Counted from the first letter of the stretch, positions 45,207 through 58,023 are shown. The stretch: 60,000 bases of DNA from Cryptomeria japonica (GCF_030272615.1 NC_081406.1:230386896-230446895); one strand, 5' to 3'. Program-made: numbers and translations. The notes: generated from the letters alone by a model not told the origin.

Positions 45207-48200
45207 ATGACAACCTATGTGATCAAGAAGGAGAGTCCTAGATTTGATGGAAATAATTATACTGTATGGAAGGATTGAATGGAAGTTCATTTGAAGTGTA
45301 TTGGAGAAGATTATTGGAACATTACAAAGAATCTCTACAATGTTCCTCAGAATGGTCTGGTTACTACTGTTGAAATCAAGGATGCTGAACATAACATAAG
45401 AGCTAAGGAAGCATTGCTGAGTGCTTTGACTGATTCAAATATGACTAATGTGATGGGACTTCAGACTGCACATGAGATTTGGAAAAATTTACAGACCTTG
45501 TATGAAGGAGATGCACAAGTTAAAGTTACTAAGTTGTAGAGTTTGAAAGGAAAGTAAGAGACATTGAAGATGAGAGAAGATGAGAACATAAAATCCTTAA
45601 TGGCTAAATTGAATAAAATTGTTATGAACATCAGATGTGCCAGTGGAACTCTTGAGGAAGATGATATTGTTGCTAAGGTGCTGAGATCCTTGCCTCCTGC
45701 TTACCAAGCTAAAGTTGCTACTATTGATGAGATTCGAAGTGTGACTACTGTGACAAGAGACATGTTGGTTGGTAAGTTAGTTGCATTTGAGTTGAGTGAA
45801 TTTGGAGAATCACATGGTAAATCTGAGACTGCATTTAAATCCTTTGTATCTGGGAAGCTGAAGTATGATCTGTGAGAGAGTTCATCTAGGGTTTCAAAAC
45901 ATGAAAGAAAAATGAGAGAGATGGAAGAGCATGAAAAAGAGTTGGATGAGCTTGAAGCACTTATTGCTCGTAGATTGCCTAAGGGAGCCACTAAGTATGA
46001 TGGAAATTTACCTTTGAAATGTTTTTCTTGTAATAAGATAAGACATTTTGCTTCTAGGTGTCCTGAAGTATAGGTATGGTAAGCATGAAAGGCATGATAG
46101 ATTTGATAAGCATGATAGATATGAGAAGCATGATAAGTATGATAAGTCCTATAAGCCTAACCAGAAGTACAAATATCAGAAGAGATGTTATTATGTTGTT
46201 GATGAAGGTGTGACAGATGAGGAATCTGAGAATGGGAATTCAGAAGATGAATTTGTATTTATTGCTATCAAGGAAGATGATTCGGTACCAGTGAATCCTA
46301 CAAGTTGTATTGTTGAGGAGAAAGCTTTGATTGATAAGATTGAAGAGAAAGATGAATGGGTAATTGACAATAGTTGTTCACATCATATGATATTTGATAA
46401 AAGAAAATTTGTTAATATGGAAAGGTTTGAAGCATAATATTTTGAGTATTGGACAGATGGTTGATAAGGGATATGATTTGCAATTCAAGAATGGTAAATG
46501 CAAGATTTTGAATGCCTCCAGTATAGAGATTGCAATAGGGACTAAGACAAAAGGTAATATCTTCACTTGAATGCCAGTGAGAAAATTTGTTTGATTGCTC
46601 GGATTGATTAAAGTTGGTTGTGGCATAAAAGGACGTGTCATGTTAATTTTGTCTGCATGATAAGAATAAGTTTTACTCAAGCTGTTAGAGATTTGCCTAA
46701 GATTGTGAAGCCTTCTAGTCCGGTATGTAAAGAATGTCAGTTGGGAAAGCAAACAAGAACTTCTTTTAAGAGTAAGATGTATACACCTAGTGGCTTGTTA
46801 GATCTTGTGCATACTGACTTGTGTGGTCCTACAAGAGTAAGAAGCATGCAGGGTGATAGGTATTTCATGTTGCTGATTGATAACTACTCTAGAATAATGT
46901 GGGTGACTTTTCTAAGGGAGAAATAAGAAGCACAGGAGAAATTCAAGATATTCAAAGCTAAGGCAGAGACTGAGATAGGGTTGAAGCTGAAGTGTCTGAG
47001 ATTTGACAGAGGAGGAGAATTCACATTCAGTGAGTTTGATTCAGTTTATGAGAGGAATGGAATTAGAAGACAATTAGTTGCTCCTAGAACCCCTCAATAG
47101 AATGGAGTTGTTGAAAGGAAGAACATAACCATTTTGGATGTTGCTAGGACTATGTTGATTGAAGGAAATGTTGTATAAACTTTTTGGAGAGAAGTTGTTA
47201 GCACTGTTGTTTACACATTCAACCAGGTGCATATAAAAGGTGATTCTAGTAAGACTCCTTATGAGTTACGGTTTGGTCATGTTCTTACAGTTAGATATTT
47301 CAGAGTTTTTGGAATTAAATATTATATCAAAAGAGATGAGGATGTAGGAAATTTTGATGCAAGATGTGATGAAGGAATCTTCTTGGGTTATTATACTAAG
47401 AGCAAGGTCTACCGGTGTTACAATAAGAGGTTAAAGAAGATAGTGGAAAGTGTAAATGTGAAGGTTGATGAAAGTCATGGGAAGCAGATTAGAGCTTGCA
47501 GATATGAGATTGATGGTTAGAATATTGTTTCTAAGCCTACACAAACTAAGATTTTGAAGCAGAATGCTTTGGTAGAGATAGTTACTCCAGATATTGCTGT
47601 TGTCGGTGAAGAAGTTCAAGAGATTGAGAATCAGAACAATTAGAAGACTCTGAGGTATGTGAAATTGAATCATTCAGAGAATTAGATTATTGGTGATGAA
47701 AATAAAGGTGTGATGACTAGGAGAAGGATTGTTGCTAAAGAGATATGTCTGATTTTCAAGATTGAACCTAAAGATGTCGCTGAAGCATGTAAGGATAAAA
47801 ATTGGATAAAAGCTATGGAGGCAGAGTTGAATCAAATTGAGAAGAATAACACATGGGAGCTTGTTTCGTGACCTAAAGACAAGAATGTGATTGGTACAAA
47901 ATGGGTGTTCCAGAATAAACTGAATGAAGTTGGTGAAGTGGTGAGAAACAAAGAAAGATTGGTATGTAAAGGATTCTCTTAGATGGAAGGTATTGATTAT
48001 GAGGAGACTTTTGCTTCGGTAGCTAGAATTGAAGCTGTTAGATTGCTGCTTGCATACGTTGGTAACAAGAATTTCAAGGTATATTAGATGGATGTCAAGT
48101 CAACCTTTTTGAATGGATATTTGGAAGAGGAAGTCTACATTGAGCAACCAGAAGTATTTTCATTATCAGATGAAGGAGACATGGTATGCAGATTGAAGAA

Positions 48201-48941
48201 AGAACTATATGGACTAAAACAATCCCCTAGAGCCTGCTATGCTAGGCTAGACAAGTATTTGATGAAGTTGGGATTTTGTAAAGGTACTGCTGACAATAAT
48301 TTATACTTTAAGTTTGATAAAGATAACATTTTGATTGTTGAGGTGCTTGTGGATGACATTATTTTTGGAGGAGATAATGATTTGAGTATGAAGTTTGTTG
48401 ATGATATGCAAAAGGAATTCGAGATGTGTATGATAAGTAAATTAAATTCTTCTTAGGATTGCAAATTACACAGACTAATAAAGACATTTTCATTTCTCAA
48501 TCTAAGTATGTGAAGGAACTGTTGAATAAATTTCGTTTGGCTGATTCTAAACCTGTTGGAACTCCTATGGTGACTGGATGCAAGTTGTTTAAGCAAGATG
48601 AATCACCAAAAGTTAATCTGATGTTGTATAGATCTATGGTTGGTGGATTGTTGTACCTGACTCAGACTAAACCAGATATTATGCATGTTGTTTGTCTTTG
48701 TGCCAGATTTCAAGATGATCCTAAAGAGAGTCATATCACTGTTGTGAAGAGGATTTTCAGATACTTGAAGGGAACTGTTGATTATGGTTTGTGGTATCCA
48801 AATAATGATGATTTCATGTTATGTGCTTATATTGATGTTGATTGGGCAGGTGATGTGGATGACCATAAGAGCACTACCGATGGAGATTTATTTTTGGAGA
48901 AAAAATTGGTTTCATGGGCAAGTCAGAAACAAGATGCTATA
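45207..48941 (+). pseudogene. gag-pol: Copia-2 gag-pol, 5' part (broken)
   Basis: The start ATG is at 45207. Gag (UBN2-type: EIWKNLQTLYEGD, LRSLPPAY) is followed by a zinc knuckle CFSCNKIRHFASRC (~46017-46058). A frameshift precedes a Lys/His/Asp-rich repeat, then the protease (WVIDNSCSHHM, where the usual DSG is DNS). A pre-integrase zinc region (CKECQLGK) leads to integrase with HTDLCGP (first Asp) and ERKN. RT retains MDVKSTFLNG and YGLKQSPRA, but YVDD reads LVDD (~48346-48357). RNase H begins with DWAGDVDDHKST (~48840). More than ten in-frame stops interrupt it, most at positions where related elements have Gln or Arg. A frameshift near 48450 separates RT from the last part. The frame is cut at 48941 by Gypsy-2. 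Confidence 0.93.
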
Positions 48942-50552
48942 TGATGTAGAGGTACGATTCAAACAACTTGAAAATGCCTTCAAGTTACTCACTTTCTGCA
49001 ATAAGTGACAATCCCCCTCACTTATGAATCTCTCCAACCAGACCTCACACCTTTATGAGCATCATAACAATATCTCAACACATGAATTTTAATCCCCATA
49101 ACCCACACTGAGACATTATGTAAAGGTTATCAAAATTGGCTATCAAACCCCACAGGCAAAAGTGCTCAAAACTTGCTCAAGTTGCTCACGACTCCTCCCA
49201 ATTGATTTTTAGGCTTTCAAAGGTTCAAAATAGGTTTTAAAAGTTCCAAATACCACAAGAGATACAAAACAACCCTTTGGTTTGGTACCCCAAGACTCCA
49301 AGGCAACAAAGCCCAATTTGGCACTACAAGCCTACTAACCCACAAAACCAACTTTGTAGCATTACTCAAAAAATATCCAAAGGACTATTAGTTTTTATTT
49401 GACACACCTTATACTCTACTATGGAAAACACTTTTCCCAAAGGGGCAGGTCTTGGAACATCCAATAAACCCTACTTCTAAGAAATCCTCATGTAGGACTA
49501 GAAGGGCTAAATAAGGCACTTAATGAAGGAAGTACCCTTCAGACATGCAACCATAGAAAAATGACAACTTGAGAACCTTGGGGAATCCAAATCCACACCA
49601 ATTTCAAGGTTATAGACTCTGGTTTACAACCCATCAAAAGTTATGGGGACTGTTGTGTCTTTTTACCACTTTCGCATTGCCAGCCACATAGAGATGTCTG
49701 GCTTCTTTTAATTCATGCTCTTTCCAAACACTTCCTCCAGGTCTGAAACAAATAAAATATTAAATTACAGCCCCAAATATTCCATCCAACCAAGTTTTAG
49801 ATTTTTTCCATGGTTAAAATGGAAGAAAAGGGAAAAGAAAAGTGAAACCCTAGGTTTATGCCCTTTCATGGGCTGTCTTCACTAAAACTTCAATATCTCG
49901 CTTATTTCTCCACTTCCAATGCTCTAGTTGGACTCAAATGAAAGGTATCTCACCCCTCTAACTCACCATGGAAGGATTTTCCAGTTTTTAGATCATACAA
50001 GCCTGTACCAACCGAAATAACAGCAAATGTGCAAGAAAATACAAAATTTTTTATTGCTTCAAATTATCAAGTTTCACCATATCCAACCAACAACCCTCCA
50101 AATTGGTTTGTTGAGGCATTATATAGCCATACCAACATGTTCCAACTGAAATCAGGGGTTTGTGAATGTTAGGAAAAGATTTTAACAACTTTTCAAAAAG
50201 TTGTTCACCAATATTGACAACATTTAGTCAATTTTTGACAATTTTGTATTTTGCCAACAAACTATCTTCAAACACAGACCTAGGAGCCTAAAAATATTAT
50301 TTTGGACCTAATTAGACCAAAATACACTTGAATCACTAAATCCACACATCCTAAGTCCTTTTGACCATAGTTGACCATAGGGTTTATAAAGCACCCTAGG
50401 CCACTAGGCCTTACAAAAATGGACTATGAGGACTTTATTATCAAAACTAAACATGAACATGGGATTCTAAGATCCCTTACAACACCTTGAAACAAAAACA
50501 TGAAATTCATTGAAGAGGAAATGATTAATTTTAGTCTTGTGCCCCTACACCA
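48942..50552 (-). repeat. Gypsy-2 3' LTR (left copy, 1,611 bp)
   Basis: It is nearly identical to 55246-56843. It contains the stretch CATCCTAAGTCC...TTGACCATAG (about 50346-50380) that the right LTR lacks. Confidence 0.96.
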
Positions 50553-53500
50553 TACTCCCGGGGTGGGCTGATCTCATTTCCACATGAGATAAGTTGGTCC
50601 AATGAAGTACCATGCTTCAGAATCTCTGCCTCATCCATCCATACAACCTCTTCAACAGGGTTTCCTACCCATTTTACAAGGTATTGTTTTTACTCTTTGT
50701 TTCTGGTCTTCTTGATGACTTTCTCATCAATGATTTTCTCAAGTTTCCTTGATGCATGATGAGGTATGGCAATCATATCCTCTTGAACTTCTTCAATCTG
50801 AAAGTCCATACCTACAACAACATTACCTTTATATGGTGTTAGATCACATACATTGAAAATAGGAGAAATACCAAGATTATGAGGAAGAGCAATCTCATAG
50901 GCATTCAACCCATGCTTCTTCAACACTTTGCAAGGACCCACTTTCTTCATGAGTAACTTAGTGTGCTTCCCCTTTGGTAATCTTTCCTTCCTCAAATACA
51001 CCCACACCATATCATCCACTTGAAATTGCACATCTCTTCTCTTCTTATCAGCAATCTCCTTGTACTTTTGAGAGCTCTTTTCAAGTGCCAACCGTACTTG
51101 ATCATGGATATCCTTCATGCTATCAACAAATTGCTCTCCATGAGCACTAATCTACCCATCTTGTGGAAGATCCCTCAAATCAAGAATTCCTCTTGGGTTC
51201 TGACCATACACAATTTGAAAAGAACTCCTTCCTGTACTTCTATTCACTGAATCATTGAAAGCAAACTCAGCCTGTGGAAGTACAACATCCCACTTCTCAC
51301 CATATTGCTTGGTCAAACATCTTAATAGGTTTCCCAAGGACCGATTCACAACTTCAGTTTGCCCATCTGTTTGTGGATGGTAGGGTGAACTAAAGTTCAA
51401 GTTTGTTCCCAACCTCTTCCATAAGGTTCTCCAAAAATGGCCTATTAACTTCATATCCCTGTCAGACACAATTGTTAGTGGAAGTCCATGAATTCTCACA
51501 ATTTCCTTGAAAAACAAATTGGCTACATAAGTTGCATCACTTGTGCTCTTACATGGCAAGAAATGTGCCACCTTACTGAACCTATCAACAACAAAAAAGA
51601 TGCTATCAAATCCCTTTTGAGTCCTAGGCAGCCCCATGACAAAATCCATACTACAACTTTCCCAAGGCCTTGTAGGTATGGGTAATGGTTGATACAAACT
51701 AGCATTGGTGGAAGTACCCTTAGCCTTTTGACAAATGCTGCAAGTCTCTACAAATCTTCTCACATCAACCTGCATTTTAGGCCAATAATAATGTCTTCTT
51801 ACCTGCTCAAGAGTTTTATCCAAACCAAAATGTCCACTCATGCTTCCACAATGCTTTTCTTTCACAATGTTGTCTCTCATAGAACACCAAGGAATGCACA
51901 ATTGATGTCCTTTGAACAACAAACCATCTTGGATCAAGTAATCAATATATTCAACATGGTAAGCCTCTGAAAAATCAGAACAAACTTTGTAGATTTCATG
52001 AAAGTCTTCATCACCTTCATACATACCTTTCAAGGAGTCAATCCCCACACTCTGTAACTTCACCTCTTGCACTGTCAAGGATCTTCTACTCAAGGCATCT
52101 GCCACCTTGTTTGCAATTCCCTTTTTGTGTTTTATGGTAAAGGTATATGCTTGGATAGATTCTACCCACTTCATGTGCTTGTGACTCAACTTCTCCTGGC
52201 CGTTCAAGAAGCTAAGTGCTTGATTGTCTATAAAAACAACAAACTCTTTTGGAAGGAGGTAATGCCTCCACTTTTTCAAAGCTTGTACAAGTGCATACAT
52301 TTCCAAATCATATGAGGAATACTTTCTCTTTGCCTCATTAAGTTTCTCACTAAAGAATGCAATGGGTCTACCCTCTTGACTCAAAACAGCCCCTATTGCA
52401 ACATTAGATGCATCACATTCAATAGTAAAAATCTTTTGAAAATCTGGAAAAGAAAGTATAGGCTACTTTGCTACCTTTTGTTTGAGACTTTGAAAAGCCT
52501 CCTCGGCCTCCTTGGTCCACACAAACTTGCACTTTTGTCCTCCCTTGATTGTATCTAGGATAGGTGCACAAACTTGGCTAAAACCTCTTATAAACTTCCT
52601 GTAAAAGGAAGCCAAGCCATGGAAGCTTCTAACTTCAGTCATTGACCTTGGAGAAGGCCAATTCAAGATGCTCTCCACCTTCTCAGGATCCATCTTGACA
52701 CTTCCACTTGAAACAATGAAACCAAGATACACCAACTCTTCCTGCATGAAAAGACACTTGTCTATATTGATTAGGAGCTTAGCCTCTTGATATCTTTTAA
52801 GGACCAAATTCAAATGTTGCACATGTTCATCTCTATTCTTACTGAATATGAGAATATCATCCAAGTAAACAATGACAAATTTACCAAGAAAAGGTTTCAA
52901 GACCTCATTCATGAGTCTCATGAATGTACTAGGTGCATTGGACAAACCAAAGGGCATAACCCTCCATTCATAGAGGCCTTCATTAGTCTTGAATGTTGTC
53001 TTCCATTCATCTCCAGCCCTTATTCTGATCTGATGGTATCCACTCTTCAAATCCACCTTTGAATACCACCTTGCACCCCCTAGATGATCCAACAAGTCCT
53101 CAATCCTAGGCATAGGGAACCTATACTTGATAGTGATCTTGTTAATGGCCCTTGAGTCCGTGCATAACCTCCATGTACCTTCTTTCTTAGGTGCTAGCAT
53201 GGCTGGAACAACACATGGACTCATACTTTTAGAAATCAAACCCTTATCTAAGAGTTCCTGGATTTGTCTTGCCATTTCCTCATTATGTTGGGGTGTTAAC
53301 TTATAGGCAACCTTATTGGGAAGTGTAGCCCCTGGAATCAGATCAATGTTATGGCTAACCTCTCTAATAGGAGGTAAGGAATTAGGTAACTCCTTGGTTA
53401 CAATGTCTTTGTAGGTCTCAAGCAAATCAGCCACCTCCTTTGGTCCTACCCTCCTAGATTCTTCCTTCTTTTTGTCCACCTTCTTTTCTTCCTGTTTTGG

Positions 53501-55192
53501 CAACACAACCAGAGCATAACAAGGAGTATCCTCCTCTTTCAAGCATTCTAAAAACTCTTTCTCACTTACAAACATTATTTTAGAGTCTTTTGCTTCTTCA
53601 CCATTATCAGGTAGGGGTAGTAAAGTTACCTTCTCACCTTTATACCAGATGGTGTATGTGTTCTTCTCACCATCATGCCTTGACTTCATGTCATATTGCC
53701 ATGGCCTTCCAAGTAGCAAATGGCATGCATCCATGGGTACAATGTCACAAAGTACCTTGTCTTTGTACTTTCCAATAGAAAACTCCACCCATGCTTGTTC
53801 TTCAATGATGGTTTGCTGCCCCTTTGTAAGCCATGATACCTTGTAGGGTCTTGGATGCTTAATCCTCTTCAATTTCAGTTTCTCTACTGCCTCAATGGAC
53901 AGAAAATTATCAGTAGAACTTGAATCAATCACCACACTACACACTTTGTCACCACTTCTACAAGTAGTCCTGAATAGTGCTTTCCTTTGGGGTGGCTCTG
54001 GTGGACTTGGTGCTGTTATCAAGGTCTTCCTCATCATCATGATTTTTCCTTGCTCAGGTTGTACAAAGGATCCATGAGAGCGAACACTATGGGTGTCCTC
54101 ATCTCTCACCAAATTTTCTCTCCTTTCACCTTGCTTGTTTGTCTTCTCAGGACACTTGGATGCAACATGTCCCATTTGATGACACCTATAGCACTTGATG
54201 CCTTCTAGGCCTCTTCCACCACTTCTTCCTCTAAAGCTGCCTCTCTTTCCTCTGAAAGATCCTCTAGAGCTGCCTTCCCCTTGGTCATTTCCTTGACTTG
54301 ATTCACCAAGGTATTTGGAACCTTGTCCTCTTCCTTGAGACATATTTCTGCCCCTATTTCCAAAGTCTTTTTGCCCTCTCCCTTTTCCACCTTGATCACT
54401 CTTCCTCTTGAGTTTCTCCTCAACCTTCAAAGCAAGTTGAAAGAATTTTTGGACTGTGGGAGGGTTACTTAGACTGAGTTCATCTTGAATGGTAATTCTC
54501 AACCCTTGCAAATATCTTGCAAGCTTCACACATTCAGGCTCCACTACCTTGGACTTCATCACCAATTTATGGAACTCTTGAGTATAATCTGAGACACTCA
54601 TCTCCTTTTGTCTCAAACTCATTCTCCTCTTATGAAGTTGGACTTCATAATCATCAGGAACATATGCATCCCTGATCAATGCAACCATCTTCTTCCAAGT
54701 GGTCACTGGATTCTTCTTCTCCTTCACCCTATCATCTTGAGTGAAAGTCCACCATGTAAGGGCTGGTCCCTTCAACTTAGACTTAGCAATCTTAACTCTC
54801 TGACTTTTAGGTATGTCTTCACATTCAAAGAAGCTTGTGAGGGAATCAATCCAATCCACAGTAGCATCTGGATTCAAGTTTCCATCATAGGAAGGTAGGT
54901 CCAACCTAACATCCATGGTCCTTCTCTCCATAGCCTTCAGGGTCTTCACAAGTAGTCTCTGATCAGCAGGCACTTCTTCTTCTTCATCCTGCTCAAGGGG
55001 TTCCTCATCACTCCCCTCTTCAACAACATCAGAGTTTCCACCACTTTTCTTACTAAGTTCCCCATTAAGTCTATCAACCTCCTTCTGCAAGGAATCAATC
55101 TTGTGAACCAAGTTTTGATCCTTCAAAAACTTCACTATCTGTGCATTAGTCATCCTTGAGGACAACTCACCCTCTTCTTCTTCCCTTGACAT
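50531..55192 (-). pseudogene. gag-pol: Gypsy-2 gag-pol polyprotein (three in-frame stops)
   Basis: A single frame of 1,554 codons runs from the ATG at 55192 to TAA at 50533-50531. Gag: coiled coil (~22-50), retrotrans_gag (~95-215), Arg/Gly-rich segment (~265-330), zinc knuckle CYRCHQMGHVASKC (334-347). Protease: VIDSSSTDNF, catalytic Asp ~423. RT: ~630-830 with intact YLDD (776-779). RNase H, integrase with an intact HHCC finger and DD-E core, and a chromodomain close to the end (YLVKWVG) follow. Stops are TAG at 52465-52463 (start of RNase H), TAG at 51154-51152 (after integrase) and TAA at 50692-50690 (in the chromodomain). It would be a gag-pol fusion of about 1,550 residues, slightly long for chromoviruses. 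All catalytic motifs appear sound, so loss of function rests on the stops. Confidence 0.95.
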
Positions 55193-55231
55193 GGCTAAAT
55201 TGAAACAATCCTTCTCCTAAGGATCACACTT

Positions 55232-55243
55232 GCTCTGATACCA
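55232..55243 (-). promoter_or_regulatory. Gypsy-2 primer-binding site
   Basis: The minus strand reads TGGTATCAGAGC two bases from the LTR, an exact initiator-Met tRNA site. Confidence 0.9.
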
Positions 55244-55245
55244 AT

Positions 55246-56843
55246 TGATGTAGAGGTACAGTTCAAACAACTTGAAAATGCCTTCAAGTTACTCACTTTC
55301 TGCAATAAGTGACAATCCCCCTCACTTATGAATCTCTCCAACCAGACCTCACACCTTTATGAGCATCATATCAATATCTCAATACATGAATTTTAATCCC
55401 CATAACCCACACTGAGACATTATGTAAAGGTTATCAAAATTGGCTATCAAACCCCACAGGCAAAAGTGCTCAAAACTTGCTCAAGTTGCCCACGACTCCT
55501 CCCAATTGATTTTTAGGCTTTCAAAGGTTCAAAATAGGTTTTACAAGTTCTGAATACCACAAGAGATACAAAACAACCCTTTGGTTTGGTACCCCAAGAC
55601 TCCAAGGCAACAAAGCCCAATTTGACACTACAAGCCTACTAACCCACAAAACCAACTTTGTAGCATTACTCAAAAAATATCCAAAGGAATATTAGTTTTT
55701 ATTTGACACACCTTATACTCTACTATGGAAAACACTTTTCCCAAAGGGGCAGGTCTTGGAACATCCAATAAACCCTACTTCTAAGAAACCCTCATGTAGG
55801 ACTAGAAGGGCTAAATAAGGCACTTAATGAAGGAAGTACCCTTCAGACATGCAACCATAGAAAAATGACAACTTGAGAACCTTGGAGAATCCAAATCCAC
55901 ACCAATTTCAAGGTTATAGACTCTGGTTTGCAACCCATCAAAAGTTATGGGGACTGTTGTGTCTTTTTACCACTTTTGCATTGCCAGCCACATAGAGATG
56001 TCTGGCTTCTTTTAATTCATGCTCTTTCCAAACACTTCATCCAGGTCTGAAACAAAGAAAATATTAAATTACAGCCCCAAATCTTCCATCCAACCAAGTT
56101 TTAGATTTTTTCCATGGTTAAAATGGAAGAAAAGGGAAAAGAAAAGTGAAACCCTAGGTTTATGCCCTTTCACGGGCTGTCTTCACTAAAACTTCAATAT
56201 CTCGCTTATTTCTCCACTTCCAATGCTCTAGTTGGACTAAAATGAAAGGTATCTCACCCCTCTAACTCACCATGGAAGGATTTTCCATTTTTTAGATCGT
56301 ACAAGCCTGTACCAACCGAAATAACAGCAAATGTGTAGGAAAATACAAATTTTTTTATTGCTTCAAATTATCAAGTTTCACCATATCCAACCAACAACCC
56401 TCCAAATTGGTTTTTTGAGGCATTATATATCCATCCCAACATGTTCCAACCAAAATCAGGTGGTTGTGAATGTTAGGAAAAGATTTTAACAACTTTTCAA
56501 AAAGTTGTTCACCAGTATTGACAACATTTTGTCAATTTTTGACAATTTTGTATTTTGCCAACAAACTATCTTCAAACACAGACCTAGGAGCCTAAACATA
56601 TTATTTTGGACCTAATTAGACCAAAATACACTTGAATCACTAAATCCACCATAGGGTTTATAAAGCACCCTAGGCCACTAAGCACCCTAGGCCACTAGGC
56701 CTTACAAAAATGGACTATGAGGACTTTATTATCAAAACTAAACATGAACATGGGATTCTAAGATCCCTTACAACATCTTGAAAAAAAAACATGAAATTAA
56801 TTGAAGAGGAAATGATTAATTTTAGTCTTGTGCCCCTGCACCA
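55246..56843 (-). repeat. Gypsy-2 5' LTR (right copy, 1,598 bp)
   Basis: It is collinear with the left LTR. Differences include a ~33-bp deletion near 56649 and a short tandem duplication of GCACCCTAGGCCACTA (56668-56699), besides scattered substitutions. Confidence 0.96.
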
Positions 56844-56848
56844 CTATA

Positions 56849-57202
56849 TCTCTATCTACCACTGACGCTGAATACATTGATGTTGCTAGTAACTGTACTC
56901 AGGTAGTTTGGATGAAGTAGATGTTGAAGGACATTAGGGTTGTGTATGATGAGCCTACTATTATATATTGTGACAATTCAAGTGCTATTAATATTTCTAA
57001 GAATCCTATACTACACTCTAAAACAAATTATATATCAATTAAGTATCTTTTCTTGAGGGAGAAGGTCAGTGATGAGGAAGTAAAATTAGAGTATGTATCT
57101 ACAAAGGATCAAATTGTTGATATCTTTACTGCCTTAGCCTATAGATACATTTGTGTATTTGAGAGACAAGTTAGGGGTCTTTGCCCCTCTGATGAGAACT
57201 AG
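56849..57202 (+). pseudogene. pol: Copia-2 pol, 3' part: RNase H end (broken)
   Basis: This continues the Copia-2 RNase H after the Gypsy-2 insertion. It starts SLSTTDAEYIDVAS and has a TAG at 56918-56920 where relatives have Gln. It then reads IYCDNSSAINISKNP (catalytic Asp) and EYVSTKDQIVDIFT. A frameshift near 57135 moves the tail (FVYLRDKLGV) to another frame. The stop at 57200-57202 is in the shifted frame. Confidence 0.9.
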
Positions 57203-57214
57203 ATGCATCAATCC

Positions 57215-58021
57215 TGATGCAGGAGCATCCCTGGTCTATGAGCAATCTTGCATCAACCAAAAAAATATTTTCTTTTAGTTATGTTCATGTTCAATTCGGT
57301 GTTGTAGTTTTTGTGTTCTTTCAGTGTGTTTCGGTATCTTGTGCTTTTTCGTTGCAGATCAGATTTTTGATTTCCAAGATTGTTCTTGATTTTCATCCCA
57401 TATTTTCAGTCCATTTAGATTCTTTTCTGGTGAGTTGTTGCTTTCGGTTTGGCTATTCTTGGTTCCCGGAGCAGTTTTTGTGCTTATCGGCTAGTTGGTG
57501 ATTTCTTCTCATGTAGAGCGATTTCCTTGCTTGCGGATCTATTTGGTGCCTTGCAAGATGTTCTTGAGTCTTTGTTCGACCTTCCTTGGTGGTCCACACT
57601 TCATTTGCATTCTTGTTGGAAGAGATCTTTCCGTTTTGGGGCCGACTTATTTTACACGCTTCATTTTCCATTCTTGATAAAGTATTCTTTTGTGGTCGAC
57701 CCAGATGTGTTTCGGATGTTACATATATTGCTATTTGTAATATTTAGAGGAGTTTGAAGAGTAGGAGTGTCTATTTTCTAGAATTGTAATCCTGAGCCCT
57801 CTTGGAGGTCCAGATGGATTATAATCTGGCATGTAGCCTATAGTGGGAATGCTAGCCTATATGTAACTAGATGATTACTAGATGTTCTATGATGATAATA
57901 TGATGATGTGGGTATCTGATTTTTCTCTTGTTCTATGTTTTGTTGTTGCTTCTATTGTGTTACTCTTACTGCATTATCTGGTTTGTTCTCTTTGAGGACC
58001 CACCAGATCATGGCTGCACCA
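57215..58021 (+). repeat. Gypsy-3 5' LTR (807 bp)
   Basis: It runs from TGATGCAGGAGC to ATGGCTGCACCA. It is about half the length of the Gypsy-1 and Gypsy-2 LTRs and similar to them mainly at the ends. Open frames inside it (57217-57757) are T-rich and not considered genes. Confidence 0.82.
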
Positions 58022-58023
58022 AG

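Larger units (their letters stand above)
48942..56843 (-). mobile_element. Gypsy-2: complete chromovirus (7,902 bp) nested in Copia-2
   Basis: LTRs at 48942-50552 and 55246-56843 flank a minus-strand gag-pol. CTATA at 48937-48941 and 56844-56848 is the target duplication. The LTR ends are TGATGTAG and CTACACCA or CTGCACCA. It is the best preserved element in the window: the whole polyprotein is in one frame with three stops. It sits within the RNase H codons of Copia-2. Confidence 0.97.
43804..57214 (+). mobile_element. Copia-2: Ty1/copia element with 5' LTR, interrupted twice
   Basis: A 5' LTR (43804-45150), primer site and gag-pol run on the plus strand to 48941. The element is then interrupted by Gypsy-2 (48942-56843) and resumes at 56849 within the same RNase H motif. 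It reaches its pol terminus near 57200, and Gypsy-3 begins at 57215. Its polypurine tract and 3' LTR must lie beyond the window. CTTTT at 43799-43803 is the expected left target duplication. The listed end is where the visible sequence is cut by Gypsy-3. Confidence 0.92.

Noticed and set aside
57217-57757. Overlapping Phe/Ser/Cys-rich ORFs
   Set aside because: They lie inside the Gypsy-3 5' LTR and are explained by T-rich LTR sequence.
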